Positions 21,797 through 33,860 are shown, numbered from the stretch's first letter. The stretch is DNA of 64,000 nt from Ananas comosus (GCF_001540865.1 NC_033628.1:5493214-5557213); one strand, 5' to 3'. Translations and numbers: made by a program. Notes: a model not told the origin generated them from the letters alone.

Positions 21797-21826
21797 CCGC
21801 TGCGAAGCGCGGGTCTCTTCACTAGT
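21797..21826 (+). mobile_element. Helitron-like 3' terminus
   Basis: The hairpin CCGCTGCGAAGCGCGG is followed after about 9 nt by CACTAGT: a short GC hairpin just before CTAG, with T (of an AT target) after it. This is the expected structure of a plant Helitron 3' end. Confidence 0.5.
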
Positions 21827-22082
21827 ATATATATATATATAGGCTAATGCTACTATTCAATTAATAGGATAGGAGCACTTGTCCTATCAAGTTGTTCTTG
21901 ATGATCGAGATTCCGAAGCGATGATCGGAGCCGTTGAAGTTGATCTAGAGTATTTGAAATATCTAGAAACTAAATTTCATAAATTTTGATAATGGTTTAC
22001 ATGGTGATCAAAGTGTCGTAAAATCGACAATTTTTGACGGCCTATATGAGCCGTTTGCTTGTTTAACGGTGTAGAGCAATCC
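21827..22082. repeat. Uncharacterised interspersed-repeat-like segment
   Basis: A TA run is followed by GGCTAATGCTACTATTC…AGGAGCACTTGTCC and then sequence up to an N at 22083. It has the look of a dispersed non-autonomous element, but I cannot name it and the right end is cut by the contig join. Confidence 0.3.
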
Positions 22083-22083
22083 A

Positions 22084-22367
22084 NAGATGGTTTCTTTTTT
22101 CTCTGTTTCTTATCAATTTCATTAATTTTTTTTTCTTAAATCAGTGATAAAGTTAAAATTAAAGGGTACTAAAGTGAATATTTGATAAATCTAGATGGGA
22201 ATCTGAAGTTTTTTGTATATAATTTAATGAAATATTAACGAAAAAGCTACCGAAAAGATAAAAACGAAACCACATCGGGGCAATTTGATATATTTTAAAC
22301 CACAGGGGGGCAAAGTGAGAAACTATGAAACCCCAGGGGGGGTTTTTGAAGTTTTCTCCTTTTTTTA
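22084..22367. mobile_element. MITE right half
   Basis: It is homologous to the internal part of 16296-16585 and adds the missing inverted half: AAACCACAGGGGGGCAAAG…CTATGAAACC…GGGGGGTTTTTGAAGTTTTC. The left half is lost at the N. Confidence 0.65.
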
Positions 22368-22380
22368 ATACACTTGTATA

Positions 22381-22815
22381 GGTTACATGGATGCCCTATA
22401 CGGAGGATGTTTTGAACGGTCTTCCTGCATTTTGTCTTGAGGACTCTGCAATTTGGCGTTCAAGAACTTGTTTGATATGCTATCATATTGTCGAGCTGCA
22501 TTTACCTGATAGAGTTCTGCGTCAGTTTGGATTGCTGCAGCATATACCGGAGCCCGTATAAGCTATACAGAGGATCACCTCGCAGGGTAGATCAGGCAAG
22601 GACTAGGCAGCGTTTCATGCTCCATATATTCAGCGTTGGGCAGATTGTTTGGAGCATATTGCGGAGCAAAGCCCTTTCGTCGATCCAGATCTGATACGAG
22701 CTACCTCTGTGTACATGCAGTGGTATTGGGGGATCACATAGAGGTGGATTTCTCGTTCTGTACAGCGGCCTCCACTTACTTTTCTTCCGCGTGGGAATGT
22801 CGAGCGACGATTGGT
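22381..22815 (+). pseudogene. PMD exons missing from the first copy
   Basis: After an intron-like border (CTTGTATAG) the frame reads VTWMPYTEDVLNGLPAFCLE, AIWRSRTCLICYHIVELHLP, DRVLRQFGLLQHIPEPV, AAFHAPYIQRWADCLEHIAE and RATSVYMQWYWGI, then RWISRSVQRPPLTFLP. This is the C-terminal half of the plant mobile domain. TAA, TAG and TAG stops interrupt it (near 22559, 22604 and 22740). The downstream donor is TTG|GTAATA. It completes the domain that is only half present at 15094-16228. Confidence 0.78.
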
Positions 22816-22887
22816 AATATTATTTTATTTTATAGTTTATTTTAATATAAGGATATTCATTATATATAATCATGTATGTTTATACAG

Positions 22888-23625
22888 GTGTATGCTATGC
22901 GGCATGCTGTTAGCAGTATCGGTCATTTGATGGATGATCCTCCGGAGCCCACTAGAATGATGGATGCTCTAGCACATATGAGGTAGGATCTCGAGAGTGT
23001 GTTAGAGAGCCTTCCGACATTACCCGTGACAGGGCATTCGGATGTTTCTTCTTCGACTTTTGGTGCTTACGGTGATATTCCCTCCACCTCCACGCCTGCA
23101 TATGATTTCGGTAATATTCCCTCCACCTCGATGCCTGCGTATGATTTTTCATCGACATCTGTCTCAATCCATCCATCTGATGTCCCTTAGACTTTTGATG
23201 TCCCTTTGACATCGGAAGTGCAGTTTGATATTCCGTCGGCATCAATCCCTCCATTTGATATTCCATCTACGTCAGAGGTATTCTATTTTTATATTTCATT
23301 CACGTCTATCCATCTTTCTGACGTTCTATCCATGTCGCAGGTTCATCGCAATGATGTTGTATATCGATGTAGGCGACGACGACAGGGTCATATTGAGACG
23401 CAGGAAGGGATACTACCATCAGCTATTGAGCAAGGGATGGAGCCGATTGTCGAGGGCATCGCCATCGAGCATATTGATCAGATGCATGTCATTGAGCCCG
23501 TGCAGCCTGAGATGGAGCATGACATACATATTCGAGGACGGAGTCGAGGACGCGGTCGTGGACGCGGACGTGGACGTGGCAGGGGACGAGGGCGAGAGCA
23601 TAGGAGGGGGATGGATGGGACTTGA
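22888..23625 (+). pseudogene. PMD gene 3' part, second copy
   Basis: This is a near-duplicate of 16774-17507: VYAMRHAVSSIGHLMDDPPE, fewer IPSTSTPAYDF units (two against three), stops at about 22984 and 23188, then an intron with donor GAG|GTATTC and acceptor TCGCAG. The end is HIETQEGILPSAIEQGMEP and an RG-rich tail running to REHRRGMDGT (stop at 23623-23625). The tail frame is longer than in copy one, where a TGA replaces a CGA codon. Confidence 0.72.
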
Positions 23626-23892
23626 TTTTTTTTATCATTTTTGGGATTCTTATGTATATTTGATATTTCAAATTTTTGTACATTGATTTTTTATAGTATT
23701 ATCTAGATTTATTCATATTGAAATATGTTGATATTGGTATAGCTCATTTTATGTGCTTAAAGTGAAGTTGAAGTTGCTATGGATGATTTTATGTATTTAT
23801 TGCTGTAATTGAAATGTTTGAAAACATTGCTATTTTGTATAATGTGGGAATTTTGCAAAGTTGCTGCTGCATGGGTGTGGATTTGATTAAAT

Positions 23893-24145
23893 GCGGTGAA
23901 CCATTTACCGCATATAAAAGCGGTGAATGGTTCACCGCATTTAAAAGCGGTGAATGGTTCATCGCTTTTAAATGTGGTGAACTATTCACCGCATTTATGA
24001 GTTTTCTCAACACACCCAACCGAGGGGTAACAACATGAAGGCGGTGAATGGTTCACTGCCTTCATAGGATTTTTAAATCCTTTTGAAAGCGGTGAACCAT
24101 TTACCGCTTTCACTTGAAAGCAGTAGATGGTTCACCGCTTTTATC
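23893..24145. repeat. Palindrome cluster, second copy, plus right TIR (24181-24244)
   Basis: This is the same cluster as 17811-18035 with one extra palindrome (AGCGGTGAATGGTTCACCGC occurs twice in tandem register). The right MULE arm follows at 24181-24244. Homology to the first copy stops near 24370. Confidence 0.72.
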
Positions 24146-24370
24146 TTTTCCCGCCAACTCACTCCCCATGTAGCAGTTTTGAGTTTATTTTCGCAAATAA
24201 AAGTTTGAGAGGCCTATTTTTAGAATAAAAGTTTTGAAGGAGACTAGTTCGGTAAAAACTCCTCTGTAGACTGTAGGCACAAAATCTACAAATCACTTCA
24301 AGGGAGAAAAAGAGAGAGAGAGAGAGAGGTCCGTTCAACTATAAGCCATTTTGAAATTAAAATAGGTCTA

Positions 24371-25005
24371 GCAGGGTAAAACGGGCGCTCGAAGCCCCAT
24401 GGGCTGACACGGCTCGACAAGGTCGAGGTCCGAGACAGTCTGGTACTTTTTCTTTTTCTTTTATACTTAATAATATATTTTTTTCTTTTTACAAATAATA
24501 ATATATTAGTTAAGGAGGCCGCCGCACGATGTGGCGGTAAGATAATACAACGATAAATTATTATAATTATTAAGATTATTTTTTTTATTATGCATTAATA
24601 TTTTCAAATATTATTTATCTCAGTATTGAATAAAAAATTAAATAATAAATTAAAGAATGAAATTAAAGTAGATTTCTTTCTAAAAATATTTAAATCTAAT
24701 AAGTAAAATAAATAAATCAGTATAAATAAAAAAAAAGTGATTCATGCGACAAAATTTTATTAGCTGAAATTTTAATTTTTTTATATTGACTATTAAAAAA
24801 TAGGGTTGATTCATGTGATAAAATTTTACATTTGCTGTAAGCAAAAATAAAAAAAAAGTTGTTGAGAAAAAAACAAAGAAAGTGAAAGAGACTGAGAGAG
24901 AGAGTGAGAGAGAGGAAAAAGAAAAAAAAAATAGGCCCCACCAGAAGCCCCCCCAAACCCGAGGAGGCTTCCTTTGGGTTCCTAAATAATAAGTACTAGG
25001 ATGGT
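24371..25005. other. AT-rich spacer
   Basis: A short GC-rich start (GGGCGCTCGAAGCCCCATGG) is followed by AT-rich DNA and an (AG)n tract at 24889-24922. No gene, no known element. Confidence 0.5.
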
Positions 25006-25805
25006 TGTCACGCCCCAGATTACCACGTTTTTCCGGGCACGCCCCACAGACCGGTCGTATACATAGAAATTTTTAATGTATACGAAGCGATAGTTGTACC
25101 TATAATTAAATCATAGCTACAACTAGAAGTATAAAGCTGCTAAATTGAAACATGTATATATAAAACATAAAAGGGTTCCTGTACATACAAAATTCCGTAA
25201 CACAACTCGCTCTAGCGAGTACAACGACAACAAGAAAATATGTACACAGAAATTCCCAAAAACTATCTCTGGATGGTACTTCTCTAGCACGACGACAAGA
25301 CTGGTAGGGATCTAACTCGCAACTCCCTTCCCACGATCCAAGTCAGCAACATCAGCAGCCGCAGACGAAGGCTCTGCAAAAAGGTGTCAACAACTAGGTG
25401 TGAGAACTACTGCCAAACAGAGTAGTCCTTAGTAGGTATCACCACCGACCTCAACGGCTCACCCACTAAGTGTACAGAAATATATGCAAAGGATAGTAAG
25501 GAAAGCTGGAAAAACTCTACAGCTACATGCCACTATACTATCGCTAACCAACACAGACTATCTGTAGAGCAAAAACATGCATCACACTGACCCAATCTCA
25601 CTAGGGACTACGATACACCCGTCCTGCCTGTCTAAACTACACCGTACACCACCTCGAGGGTAGCCGGTGGAGAGCAAAGTCCAACCTGGACTCCTACGAC
25701 ATCAACGCAAAGCAAGGTAGCCAGACTCCAGAGCGGCACTCGTAGGCGCAACCCAACCGAGTATGCAAGCGTGTCTCTGCCGAGCTCAATCAGGCTCTCA
25801 CAGGC
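25006..25805 (-). mobile_element. 3' LTR of the minus-strand Gypsy element, distal part
   Basis: It starts TGTCACGCCCC, the reverse of the GGGGCGTGACA LTR end shared by the Gypsy elements here. It is split at 25805 by a plus-strand LTR and resumes at about 34479-34629, giving an LTR of about 950 bp. The other LTR of this element is missing. Confidence 0.75.
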
Positions 25806-26235
25806 TGTAGCATACCGAACTTCTATAATTATGAAGTTACTGTGTATGTTGGTTTGGAAAGCCATTAGAATGATTCCGGTGGAGTTCGGGAGCATTCGGG
25901 TGTTTTCGGTACGCGTCGGGCGCGGAAACAGAACTCGAAAAGCTATGATTGGATCTTGGCCGAAATCCGGCAAGGCGTGGATGAAAAGATGGTTTAAATG
26001 CGCTCGAAAATATGTTTTGGGGGTCTCGGTACGATTAGAGATGAATCAGAGGCCCCAGGAGCGAAAACGAGCGAAAATGGACCAAAAGCTGAAATTGCTG
26101 AAAATTTGGCTAAGTCCTTAAAATGCAGAATTTCTGGACCTACGGGGTCCGGACCTTGGTTGTATAAGGGTCTGGACCCTGAGCCCCAAAACTGCCCAGA
26201 AACAGTAGGGGGCTAATTGTAATTGTGTGGTTGAC

Positions 26236-26245
26236 TTATAAAAGG
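26236..26245 (+). promoter_or_regulatory. LTR TATA box
   Basis: TTATAAAAGG lies about 430 bp into the LTR. It is followed by a CT-rich leader, as expected for the element's own promoter. Confidence 0.5.
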
Positions 26246-26884
26246 AGTCTTCTTCTCCTTTCTTCTTCTCCCACAGCCAACACACATATACCCACACATA
26301 TGTAGAGAGAGAAGTACCTCTCCCTCTCTCTAGATTCCTTCTTTATCTTTCTAAATCTCTCTCCCAAATTTGGAGGCTTGGTGGAAAAAGAGTTGGGGAA
26401 CGTGTTGGGAATTACGGTTCGAGCCTTCGTGCGCCCGGTTGAGCGATGTGCTTCCGTCTCGGCGTTCGCATTTTGATAAGCTTTTGGGATTTGGTTTAAT
26501 CCTTAATGCTTAGTGTTCTAGTAACCTCTAGAATATTTCTAGCATGTTTCCTTCATGAGTTTTGGGTTAATTGGAGGATATAAGCATGCTAGGGTTAGAT
26601 TCGGGTTTTGGGGCAAACGAGGGTTTTGATCTAAATTAACCCTATTATTCTCTAATTGAAGGTTAAAGATAAGCCCTTGAAGACCCTAAGTCGCGGATCG
26701 ACGTGCGGTTGGTGGTCGTTTGCGAGTTCGAGCCGAACAGAGCAATGGTTGCCGCGGGAATCCGATTGCAAGTGACTACAAGCAATCGGGTAGCATTGCG
26801 AGGTGGGTTGTGCTCACCGAAGATATTAGCTCACTTCCATATCGAAGTGAAATGTGATTCCCTTATTGATGCATATAATGGTAG

Positions 26885-27188
26885 TCAAATTGCTAGATAA
26901 ATGCATGAGATGTATGCTAGATGAATGCATAAAATAGATGCTAGATGAATGCATGACATAGATGCTGGATGAATGCATGAGATAAATGTTATGTAATGAC
27001 TACCATTGGATGATGAAAATATGTGCATGTTGACATATCATGAGATGCTAGATGATGTACATGCATGTTGACATATCATGAGATGCTAGATGATGTACGT
27101 GCATATTGACATATCATGAGATGCTAGTTGAAAATATATACATGTTAACATATCATGAGATGCTAGTTGATATATATGCATGTTGAAC
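26885..27188 (+). repeat. Two minisatellites inside the LTR
   Basis: A ~26-bp unit (ATGCATGA…AGATGCTAG) is repeated about four times to 26995. A ~44-bp unit (GTTGACATATCATGAGATGC) is then repeated about four times to 27188. Confidence 0.75.
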
Positions 27189-28630
27189 TTGGGTCGATAA
27201 ACTTTAGGTTGATTAGAGAACTCGACATTGGAAAACAAGAATGTGTAAACTATGATACTTGATGTGGACAGCTAGGATGTCAAGTAGATCGAGTGACATT
27301 TGATATTAGTGTAGTGAAGACACTATGACATGAACATAGGGATAGAAGATTTTCCGAGTTGTTGATAAATGATATGTGAAGTTAGTGTAGTTGAGACACT
27401 TGAACATGGACATTGGGATAGTTGTGTTCCCGAGTTGCTATTAGTCTTAGTTGACAGGGTATCCTCATTTGACGAGGATTGGATTATACTCACATAGTCT
27501 GTTTTGAGCTTGGGGTGGTCGCTCCACACAAGCATGCACTCCGGAGTTGTTACACTAGGGGCAGACGTAGTTGTCCCGCAGGCGGTCTCGGGTGGGATGA
27601 AGCGGCGGAAGCTCCTCACCTATGGGATTTGAGATGTGAGTCGGGGCGAAACCTTCGGGTTAGCCAAGCAGATTGCGGGACAAGCATATGAGCTGTAGTT
27701 GAATCCCAGTATAGTGGATTCGGTATCCAAGTTGAGTGGATTTAAGGCTGAGGTGCATGTGAGACGTCCTTCACCTTGAGCCTGGCTTTGCGCGGTATCC
27801 GCGGATAATTGACTCAAGACCGAGTCGGGTGGATAACTTTGTAAAGGTATATGAAGCCTTGTGAGCAAACAGTAAAGGTAGATGAAACCTTATGAGCAGA
27901 ATTGTAATTGATATGAATTTAAGATAGAGGAAAACTTGGAAGTCAATTTGATGAGCTGTGGATAGCGATACAGAAAGTAGAATTAGTAGATCTACTTACA
28001 TCATTGCATGTTGAGTTGCATGATTTGTATTATTGCATGTTGCCAGGCATGAACATGATAAATGTTAGTTGCATAACTTATTTGATGAAAAATATATATC
28101 TATGGATGTTTGTTCAACTAACATGTTGCAGTGCCTTCTTCGGACCCGGTGGGTCGAGCTCTTCCCTTGGGTGGCCGTACCCACTGGAAACTATGGACAA
28201 TAGTTCTCACCCCTACGTGGTTTTTGGGGATTACAGATTCACACGCGAGCGGCGCGGCGGCGCGAGGAAAGGACGTAGCTCCGTAGATAGCGCCCTACCA
28301 TTGGACCAGAGATAACGGTACCCCGAAGTGGTCTAGCTTAGGGGTTAGAGATGAAAGAACAAACTTGTAATAAATGGTTGTATTTGGAAGATTGAAACAA
28401 ATGTAATAAAAATGTAAAACCTGGGACGAATGCTTGTAATAGCATAGTTCTATTTATGTTTTCGATACTTCTTTATGCAATCCTTGCTTGATTATTGTTC
28501 CTGGTTGGAACCTCGCGTTTGTATGGATTGTGACGCCTAGGACGTACTGGGGAAACTCTGTCCGTTCGACGGTCTTTTGGCGTGCTCGAATCCGACCAAA
28601 TAGGCAGATCTTGGGGCATGATAGATAAAG

Positions 28631-28642
28631 TGGTATCAGAGC
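28631..28642 (+). promoter_or_regulatory. Primer-binding site (tRNA-iMet)
   Basis: TGGTATCAGAGC, complementary to the 3' end of initiator methionine tRNA, starts 7 nt after the LTR end. This is the standard priming site of plant Gypsy elements and fixes the plus orientation. Confidence 0.9.
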
Positions 28643-29168
28643 ATAAAAAGAACATAAAAGAGAATAATAGAAATGGTTTAGATGGACCTAGAAGACCCTA
28701 GGATAGTAAACCATAGAGGTTAAGGCTCGTGAGAGACGAGGACTTGTGACTTGCGGCGAAAGGTTAATTGATTGGGTCATGTTGTAAACCTCTAAAATGG
28801 ATATTAGAGGTAGACTCAAGGTGAAGTTTATTCTCAACCGAGGGTGTTCATGTTGGACGCGTACGACATGAAACCGAGTGATGAGAATAGGCGCCCTTGC
28901 GTGACTTTCGCCCAATTTGAGTCGGTGTTAGTTGCCTCGTGTTTAACCCGGAGGGTCGAGGATTAATAGAGTTGTCGCGTTTTAGGAAGCGATAGCACGG
29001 CGCAGGCGATCTTCGTCTAGATCGGCGCGGGATGGGACAAGTGATGTTCCTAAGCAATCCGAGGTGAGCGGAGACTTGGAACTTCGCGAGCAGTTGGCCA
29101 TACTCGTGGGAGTGGTGAGGCAACAGGCCAATTTGGTTCAACGACAGTAGGAGGCTGCCATGCGCTAG

Positions 29169-30090
29169 GTGGAGCAAATGAAAAAGCTCCAAGAAACGGT
29201 TAATCAATTAGTGACTGCACCAGTTTCGGCTCGTCGAGTACGGACGGGAGTCGCGGCGGAGGTGTTTCCGTCTGGGTCGGGTAATCCGACTTTTATCAGT
29301 TCAGAGGTGGAGGCGGTGAGGGAGCGAGTTTTGGCGGCCCTCGTGACCTTCAAGAGGTTTGATCCTCCTTGTGACGCCCCGACTTCCCAGGGGTCACCCA
29401 TCCTAGGACTACTCCCGTCCTAGCACGCTTAACTCTCTTAACCTCTTAGGTCTAGCCACCACCCAAAATGCTTAAGCCGGGTTAAGAGTTTAGCCCTATT
29501 ATATCATATATATAGGACTATCTGGGGTCTCACACTCCTACCTTTGATGGAGAGGATGCAAATCCGTGGATCGTGGAGGTATGGATTGACTCCATGAAAA
29601 CTCTTTCTGAGGATCGGTACACGGTGGAGCCGGACAAGGCACACCTAGCCGGTATTGTCTGAAACAGTCGGCGAAGGTGTGGTGGAGAGGCGTCAAGCGG
29701 AACCGATTGCCTAATCTCCCTCCTATGACTTAGGAATAATTTCGGGGATTCGTGTTCTCTGCCTATTTTCCCGACAGTGAAAAGAGAAAGCTTCAGGAAG
29801 CTGCGACAGGGAGACTGCACCGTGAAGGAGTACGAGCGGGAATTCTCCCGTATCGTGAGTTGTGTCCTGAATATGGTGCGGGATGACAAGATCAAGCTGA
29901 TCGCTTGTACGCGGACTTCGGCAGGGGATTTGCAAAGTTGTGCACATTCTTAAGTCGCAACTTTTGCCGAAGTCTTGGACTGAGCCTTATGGGCAGGACA
30001 AGGCAATGCCTTCGCGCGAGGAGAGCGTGAATCTCTCGGGCGAGAGATGAGAGTGGTGCGACTGAGGAGCATTGCTGGCAGTCAATCAAG
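29169..30090 (+). pseudogene. Gypsy gag, interrupted by a Cassandra-like LTR
   Basis: Gag coats the element RNA. The frame EQMKKLQETVNQLVTAPV…LAALVTFKRFDPP runs to 29369 and resumes after the inserted LTR as PTFDGEDANPWIVEVWIDSM…EDRYTVEPDKAHLAG. After a stop near 29660 and frame changes it continues as SAYFPDSEKRKLQEA, DCTVKEYEREFSRIVSCV and MVRDDKIK. These are the conserved retrotransposon gag blocks in order. Stops and frameshifts inactivate it. No protease or RT follows. Confidence 0.8.
29370..29534 (-). mobile_element. Cassandra-like solo LTR with 5S rRNA-derived sequence
   Basis: The 165-bp element TGTGACG…CTCACA is flanked by the duplication CTCCT (29365-29369 and 29535-29539). Its first part, on the minus strand, matches 5S rRNA: GACTTCCCAG, GGTCACCCATCCTAG and AGCACGCTTAACT are the reverse of the conserved 3' half of plant 5S genes. 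Cassandra TRIM elements are known to carry 5S sequence with pol III promoter in their LTRs. Here the segment around the internal promoter is diverged, so transcription is doubtful. Strand is given by the 5S-like sense. Confidence 0.82.
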
Positions 30091-31306
30091 CTCTAAGCGA
30101 CCCCCGAAACAGTTGCAATCGCAATCGCGAACCCCAGAAGTGTTTTCTATTTAACTTTCTTTGGGATGCGGGATTGTAGAAGTTCTCACCAGGCGCGGCG
30201 GTGTCCGCGGCGGGCGCCGAGTGACCATGAGGACGCGACCCAGGTCGAGGAGCCTTGCATGCATTTATCATGTGGTCATTTACTATTATTGATACATCAG
30301 TGTAGTAGGGACCAAATGGACGGGTAAGTGTAAATACTCGGGCATGCCTGCGTGTGGAAGTGTATTACCTGTTGGAGCAGGTAGAGAGCTAGATGGCACT
30401 AGCAAATTGCTGGTGATGGCCTATGGATGAGAGGTGAGACTCGTGGTAGAGATAGAATTGGCGGACCGACTCTCAAAGCAATATGAGTAGTTGATTGCGA
30501 GAGTTGAGCCGTGGTACTTGAGGATCTGTTGAGAGTCCAGGAATTTCGGATGTTGTTCCAGTAGAGCGAATAGTGAAAGCGGAATCATTGTTGAGAGAGT
30601 AACCAGTTGGTTGCCGATTACGGGCACGTGGGCCTAGTAGTACCTCAAATTGAGGTAGGTGAGTTGTGCTCGTGTGGCTTATGCGCATAGGCAGTATTGC
30701 CTGATGCTGGACTTAGTGTGGAACGCGGTAGAAGCGTACGACGCTCGAGTGTAGATACTCGTGGAGTACGGATTTGATTCAGCCGAGAGAGTGAGTTGGC
30801 AGTAGCACTTCAGCATGGCTAAGTGTGAAGCGTGCCTTGAATCACTCGTAGGGCTGGTGGCTCGCACTAGGTGCTTAGGAGCCGATAGTGGTACGTATGG
30901 CTCGGTAGAGAGCATGTCGTGTAGGACGACGACGACGTATATTGCTTGAGGACAACCCGAGCCTGGACCATTGTGGACTGTGGAGCCTTGGGCCTTGTGG
31001 ACAGGCGCAGCCAGCTGTGTGGAACAGCGGCCCGGTACCTACGGGTCGGGCAGAGGTTTGGTCAAGACGGTAGTTTGAGCTTAGACCTGGGAGCGTGGAA
31101 TGCCACGTGTTGGATTGCGAGATCGATTAGACACCGAGGGTGTAGTGACCCAACCCGAGGACTTGACGTGGTTTGGGGTCTTGGTTGCTCCTAGTTGGAG
31201 TGTGTGCGAATTCTCCAATGAGAATTTTGCCCAGTGATGATTGGGTCTACACTTGCGAGCGAGAGATGCTGAGCGTAGTTGAGACAGGTTTAGGCGGTAG
31301 GCCTAC
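30091..31306 (+). other. Internal region of the gag-only element, left of the solo LTR
   Basis: No protease, RT, RNase H or integrase motif is seen in any frame. Short phrases such as TTGAGCCGTGG and GTACTTGAGGAT give no long ORF. It fits a non-autonomous Gypsy derivative with a noncoding internal part, or a very decayed pol. Confidence 0.45.
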
Positions 31307-33855
31307 TGTAAGGAAGTGAATTCTCGAAATCCTAGAGTTCGACTTCATCCAGGATCGACTAATTGTCGAATGAGCACCCTTTGGGAAGGCTAAAGATATC
31401 CAAAACACAAAAAGTGCATTGGAGTTGAGTCCGCGAGAGCATATAGTGCAAAACCTGCACTGGGCCGAAGTTGCTCTCAGGGACCCGTCCCTGGCAGGGA
31501 GAGACCGGTCCCCGAGGCTGGTAGTTGCTGGGGATCTTTGATGCAACCGGTCCCAGGCTGAGGGGACCGGTCCCCGTGTGCGACGCGAGCGAGAAAAGCC
31601 AAAATTTGGCTGTCCCGAAAATCGAGCTCTCGGAACCGGTCTCTCAGACAGGAACCGGTCTCTCGAGGACCGGTCTCTCGGGGAGAGACCGGTTCCCGAA
31701 CGCGTGATATCTGGGGAGGCTCTCTGGGACCGGTCCCAGGTCGGGGAGACCGGTCCCTCTGGGCGCAGAATGCCCAGTGAGGGCTGTGCACAGAGATGAA
31801 AGTTGAGGGGTTTATTTGAATTTTGTTACATTAGAGGGGTATGTAGGCCCTCTCTCTCTCCCTCAGCCTCTCATTCTCTCTCTTTCTCACACTCTCTTGC
31901 TCCCTCTCTCTCTCTAGAAAAGAAAGAACAAAGGAGAAGGAGAAGAAGGAAGAGAAGAAGAAGAAGGAGGAGAAGAAGAAGAAGAAGGAGGAGATCAAGC
32001 TAGAGAAGGCTTGGAGCATCTTCCTCTCTCCCTCTCCTCTTCTCATTGGTGTAGCTCAAGAGGTAAGCCCTAACCCTAGCTTTTGGAAACTTAGGGTTTT
32101 GGGTTTTGAGTTTTGGAGAGGAGGTCAAATGGACCTCTTGCACCATTAATGGTGGCTTTGAGCTAGAAGCTAGGGTTCTATAGTGCAAATGGCAAGATGT
32201 GAACCCTAGGGCACCCAAAATAGAATTTTTGGAAATAGATGAGATTGATCTCATTTGAGGCATTGTAAACCTAATTGCTAGGTGTCCAAACGCGTTGGCG
32301 GAGTCGGATTTACGATTCGTCGAGCGGGTGTAGAGCTATCGGCAAGGTAGGGCCGACCTAGCTTCGTTTCTCCCAAAGAGGCGGGGATTACGTGGTTTGA
32401 AGTGCCGAGGAAAATTTCTAGAACCTCTACAACGAGAAAAGGTGGAGGGTGTCATCCCGAAGCAACCGGACTCTTTTCTATGTCTTAGAATAACATATAA
32501 TTTCATCTCTTGCATGTTGCATTGTAGGATTGCATGTTTAACCTTCTCCTTATGCTTTCTAAATAGTAACCTAGTGTGCATGGAATGCTAGGCGAATAGG
32601 ATAGGTGAGGATTGGGTCGGAACATTAGATCCTATAGTGCTAAAGAAAAGAGGTGAACGTGATGGTTATCTAGTGACAAAGAGTGGCATCTAAATATCTA
32701 AAGAACAAACGAGTGGCGTTAATGTAGTGTACTTGACACTAGAGGTTTGAGAACCTAGGGATAGGCGAATCCCTTAGAAAATGCCTTGTGGACAAAGAAC
32801 TTAGTAAAGCTAAGTATCTTCACATGGAGAGGATGTAGATGAGTTCGTTCGAGATGTTGGCCATAGTTCGTAGGGTATCCTCACTTGGAGAGGATAGATC
32901 TAGCTCACGGTCTGTTATTTGGGGTGGTATAGCCATCCATATCCTCACATGGAGAGGATTGTCGTCGAGTACTCCAGAGTGTCGGGCGATAGGGACCACA
33001 TGGAGCTCCGCAGACAGTCCTGGGTTTGGGGGCACATGGAGCTCCCTTACCCAATACGGGATGGAAATGTGAGTTATAGGCGAACCCAAGGGTCTCGCCA
33101 TAGATTGGGTAAATGGGAAACAAGTGTTGTCATTGAACATTATTATTCGAACATGGATCGAACTTGTTAGCATGGTAGTAAATCTTTACTATATGATGCA
33201 TGCATTCATTACACGGGATTATGGGCATAGTAGCATAGATTTCCTATTATATCATTTACAGCTTTGAGATATCTATCTATATATCTATCTTGTTGTTACT
33301 TGTGCCCACTTGGACCTAGTGGGGAGACCGGTGGAGTCGGCGGATGAGCCCACTGGGAACTATGAAAGATAGTTCTCACCCCACTCTATTTCCAGTGGTA
33401 GGTACAGGATTACCGAGAGAGGACCGCGGCAAGGGCATCGCGCCCGAGCAGTGAGACCGTGGTAGCATAGTTGCTTTCTTTTTGCATTAGCACACCTATG
33501 TATTTGAGAATTTCATGTAGGTGAGGTTGGAGAGCTATGTATTTTGGATGATCAAATGTAATCATTTTGAGAAAAGATGTAAATGTAGAAGAATGCAAAA
33601 CTATCGTAATAGTTAGTAAAGTACTCACTTTATTTTACTCGTTTTTACTTGTGGATTAATTGCTTTTGTTGTTGTTGGCACTGTTTGTGCACCGTTGAAT
33701 GTGTATGTTTAGAATTTGAATTTCTTGGGTAAATTCTTGTACACATTCTTGTTGTTGAGCCTTGGGCGGACATGGGAGGTGCTGTCCGTTCGGCGGTCCA
33801 CCCGGCGTGCCCGAATCATGCCAAATTGGTAGTGGTTTCGGGGCGGGGCGTGACA
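31307..33855 (+). mobile_element. Solo LTR, Gypsy, 2.55 kb
   Basis: TGTAAGGAAGTG…GGGGCGTGACA, flanked by CCTAC on both sides (31302-31306 and 33856-33860). It has a dense cluster of GGACCGGTCC-type motifs (31489-31760), a CT-rich leader with a GAAGAAGGAGG run (31850-31996), and repeated TCCTCACWTGGAGAGGAT phrases at 32820-32960. No internal region remains, so the element was lost by LTR-LTR recombination. Confidence 0.9.
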
Positions 33856-33860
33856 CCTAC

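Larger units (their letters stand above)
25806..28623 (+). mobile_element. 5' LTR of a gag-only Gypsy element
   Basis: The 2,818-bp LTR runs from TGTAGCATACCGAACTTC to CTTGGGGCATGATA and is similar in start and end to the LTR at 38930-45534. It is followed by a primer-binding site. Inside it are a TATA box (26236-26245), a CT-rich leader, minisatellite-like tandem repeats (26885-27188), and GGGTCCGGACC-type inverted motifs near 26145-26180. No gene is supported in it. The 3' LTR is not found. Confidence 0.82.

Noticed and set aside
29370..29534. Functional 5S rRNA gene
   Set aside because: Only part of the 5S sequence is present, diverged, in reverse, and bounded by TG..CA with a target duplication; it is an LTR.
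31803..32003. ORF ending in a long Arg run
   Set aside because: It arises from the GAAGAAGGAGG simple repeat in the LTR leader.
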